From TA-21 sp035620895 (GTDB lineage: Archaea > Thermoproteota > Nitrososphaeria > Nitrososphaerales > Nitrososphaeraceae), in the NCBI GenBank assembly GCA_035620895.1, contig DASPFY010000009.1:136851-200850 (forward strand): a DNA stretch of 64,000 nt, read 5' to 3'. The notes under the pieces were generated by a model. The model made no database searches and had not been told where the DNA came from. It saw nothing but the letters and a program-made list of their open reading frames with translations. Shown piece by piece: positions 63,023 through 64,000 of this stretch; position 1 is the first letter of the stretch, and the number at the start of each line of letters is the position of its first letter. A program made the translations under genes and the position numbers.

Positions 63023-63409
63023 TCAAGTAAAGTTGTGAATCCGTCGGAAAAAGTATTTTATTCTTCCAAGATAATCGTTCCAAGTTGTTATCCAGCGCTT
63101 ATCTGGATCTTGTTCAATCGATTTTATCTTTGTGTCCAAAAAAGAAATTATTTGATTTTTACTTCTTATTTGATCTAATGAAATTGATGGACCAAGGAAC
63201 TTTGTGTAAGCTGTTATTGCTTTGAGGTTATTGTTTTGATATCTTTCAGACGTTCCAATTTTTTTCATAAATTCAAAGAACCGCAATATTGTTTCGACGT
63301 TTTCTTCATTGGATACGACCTTCTCAATGTTGTTTACAGTAGTAGTTAGTCTAATCGTCATCTTTGTGATTTCAGCCTCCTCTCTATGCCTGTTGTATTC
63401 CGAACACAA
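63023..63409 (-). pseudogene. Integrase N-terminal fragment
   Basis: 128 codons. VSNEENVETILRFFEFMKKI, YQNNNLKAITAYTKFLGPSI and RWITTWNDYLGRIKYFFRRI match the two N-terminal segments of thaumarchaeal tyrosine recombinases. It stops before any catalytic motif. It is about 450 bp from the tRNA-Arg gene, a typical integration target. Confidence 0.65.
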
Positions 63410-63431
63410 GTATATGAACCCGAGTAGTTAG

Positions 63432-63450
63432 CGGGCCCGTCGGCACGAGC
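63432..63450. repeat. Isolated repeat core
   Basis: GCGGGCCCGTCGGCACGAG, a core without a clear hairpin. Confidence 0.45.
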
Positions 63451-63535
63451 AATAAAATTAGTCCTGTTACTGGATTCCGTTACATATTGCAAGTGACATG
63501 ATTTTAAAGTTTTCTACTACTAAAGAACTGATTCG

Positions 63536-63592
63536 AATTCATCGGGGTGAATTTGATTTTTCAGATTGAGCAAATTTAGAAATTTCTAGTTT
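63536..63592. repeat. Core-hairpin repeat, type M5
   Basis: TTCATCGGGGTG core, TGATTTTTCAG hairpin, tail AAATTTAGAAATTTCTAG. Here the M5 hairpin is joined to the TTCATCGGG core used by T and M6 types. Confidence 0.75.
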
Positions 63593-63675
63593 CTTAATAA
63601 TGAGAGCTTTATTACAACAATATAGAGCTAGAAACTAATAATATTTTTGGTCTTCAGGATATAATTGTCGTTAAG

Positions 63676-63735
63676 GATTCATCGGGATTAGAACTCTGTA
63701 TGTACTAGGGTTCTACTACTTAGTATTTAGCTTTT
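63676..63735. repeat. Core-hairpin repeat, type T
   Basis: GGATTCATCGGGATTAGAAC, hairpin GAACTCT-GTATGTACT-AGGGTTC (one G-U type change), tail TACTTAGTATTTAGCTTTTT. Confidence 0.85.
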
Positions 63736-63859
63736 TGTTATGATAGAATTAAAATCCAAACCTATTACTACTATTTATAGAGTATGCAATCCATTTGATA
63801 AGTATATGATTTTACTAAAATTAGGAACAATCAGTAATTTATAGCAAAGCTTAAATACT

Positions 63860-63962
63860 CGGGCCCGGAGGGATTTGAACCCTCGACCTGACGCTTAGGG
63901 GGCGTCCGCGCTATCCATTTTGCGCTCATCTCAAAATTTGAAATGACCTGCGCTACGAGCCC
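63860..63962 (-). tRNA. tRNA-Arg (CCU) with a D-loop intron
   Basis: On the minus strand the gene runs from 63962 to 63860. The acceptor strands GGGCTCG and CGGGCCC pair, and the T-arm is GAGGG-TTCAAAT-CCCTC. The anticodon arm is GACGC-CCCCTAA-GCGTC, giving anticodon CCU (codon AGG, Arg). The D-stem GCGC/GCGC is present, but its loop holds about 29 extra bases (roughly 63917-63946), including a near-palindrome TCATTTCAAA/TTTTGAGATGA that could form the BHB-like structure recognised by the archaeal splicing endonuclease. Discriminator base G. No CCA encoded. The TCGGGCCCGGAGGGATT of its 3' end (plus sense) matches the cores of the dispersed repeats. Confidence 0.9.
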
Positions 63963-64000
63963 TTGAAATTTGAATAGCGATGTTAATATAAAGATTCAAC

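Noticed and set aside
567..63735. CRISPR array
   Set aside because: The repeats are dispersed over the whole window with no regular spacers and no cas genes.

Overview
The window looks like a chromosomal segment of an ammonia-oxidising archaeon of the class Nitrososphaeria (Thaumarchaeota), most likely a soil Nitrososphaerales lineage such as Nitrosocosmicus. This is inferred from low GC, many TTG/GTG starts placed 25-30 bp after TATA boxes (leaderless transcription), archaeal housekeeping genes (proteasome alpha subunit, Cdc48/VAT ATPase, HTH_45-type winged helices), a cobalamin-binding methylmalonyl-CoA mutase small subunit as used in the thaumarchaeal 3HP/4HB carbon cycle, a class III PHA synthase, and several universal stress proteins, multicopper oxidases and DM13 proteins. 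No rRNA, CRISPR array, transposase or intact mobile element was seen. One tRNA was found (tRNA-Arg CCU at the right edge, with an intron in the D-loop).

Layout. 0-8 kb: a partial translation-factor-like GTPase relative, small secreted or hypothetical proteins, a class III nucleotide cyclase, a GpgS-like glycosyltransferase, a universal stress protein, a TMEM175-like channel and a double-Cache sensor domain. 8-14.6 kb: secreted proteins, decayed genes (SnoaL-like, NHL propeller), then a minus-strand cluster with a pyrimidine-dimer glycosylase, a membrane protein and a CarH-like B12-binding protein carrying the W-x9-EH motif, an SDR-membrane fusion and a five-TM protein. 15-24.5 kb: DUF1326, a multicopper oxidase, a Na+/H+ antiporter with a stress protein, a deleted SPFH gene and psmA. 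25-41 kb: a ClC-CBS channel, DM13 proteins, a MEDS regulator, a VOC protein, an ArsB/NhaD-type transporter, a polysaccharide deacetylase and an FG-GAP protein. 42-53 kb: phaC and a divergent P2-type ATPase, a broken integrase, zinc ribbons, cdc48-hsp20, the B12-binding mutase subunit and a response regulator. 53-64 kb: small proteins, an FMN-binding protein, an alpha/beta hydrolase divergent from a ribbon-helix-helix regulator across two palindromic operators, a broken methyltransferase, a MEDS-HTH pair, tandem DUF1428 genes, a second DM13 protein and an integrase fragment near tRNA-Arg.

Two themes stand out. First, between the genes lie more than 30 short dispersed elements. Each has a GC-rich core that matches the 3' end of the tRNA-Arg gene (CGGGCCCGGAGGG, or variants such as TTCATCGGG and CCGTCGGG). 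The core is followed by one of about six interchangeable hairpin modules, some with compensatory base changes. I know of no named family with this build; it is the best candidate for something undescribed here. Second, the segment is a gene graveyard: at least a dozen genes are broken or fragmentary, often paralogous to an intact gene elsewhere in the window and in several cases ending at one of the repeats.

Functionally, the intact genes centre on stress survival: osmotic and ion homeostasis (ClC, CPA2 and NhaD-type transporters, P-ATPase, TMEM175, GpgS-like enzyme), protein quality control (Cdc48, Hsp20, proteasome), light and UV (CarH-like sensor with photoproduct glycosylase), carbon storage (PhaC) and extracellular proteins.
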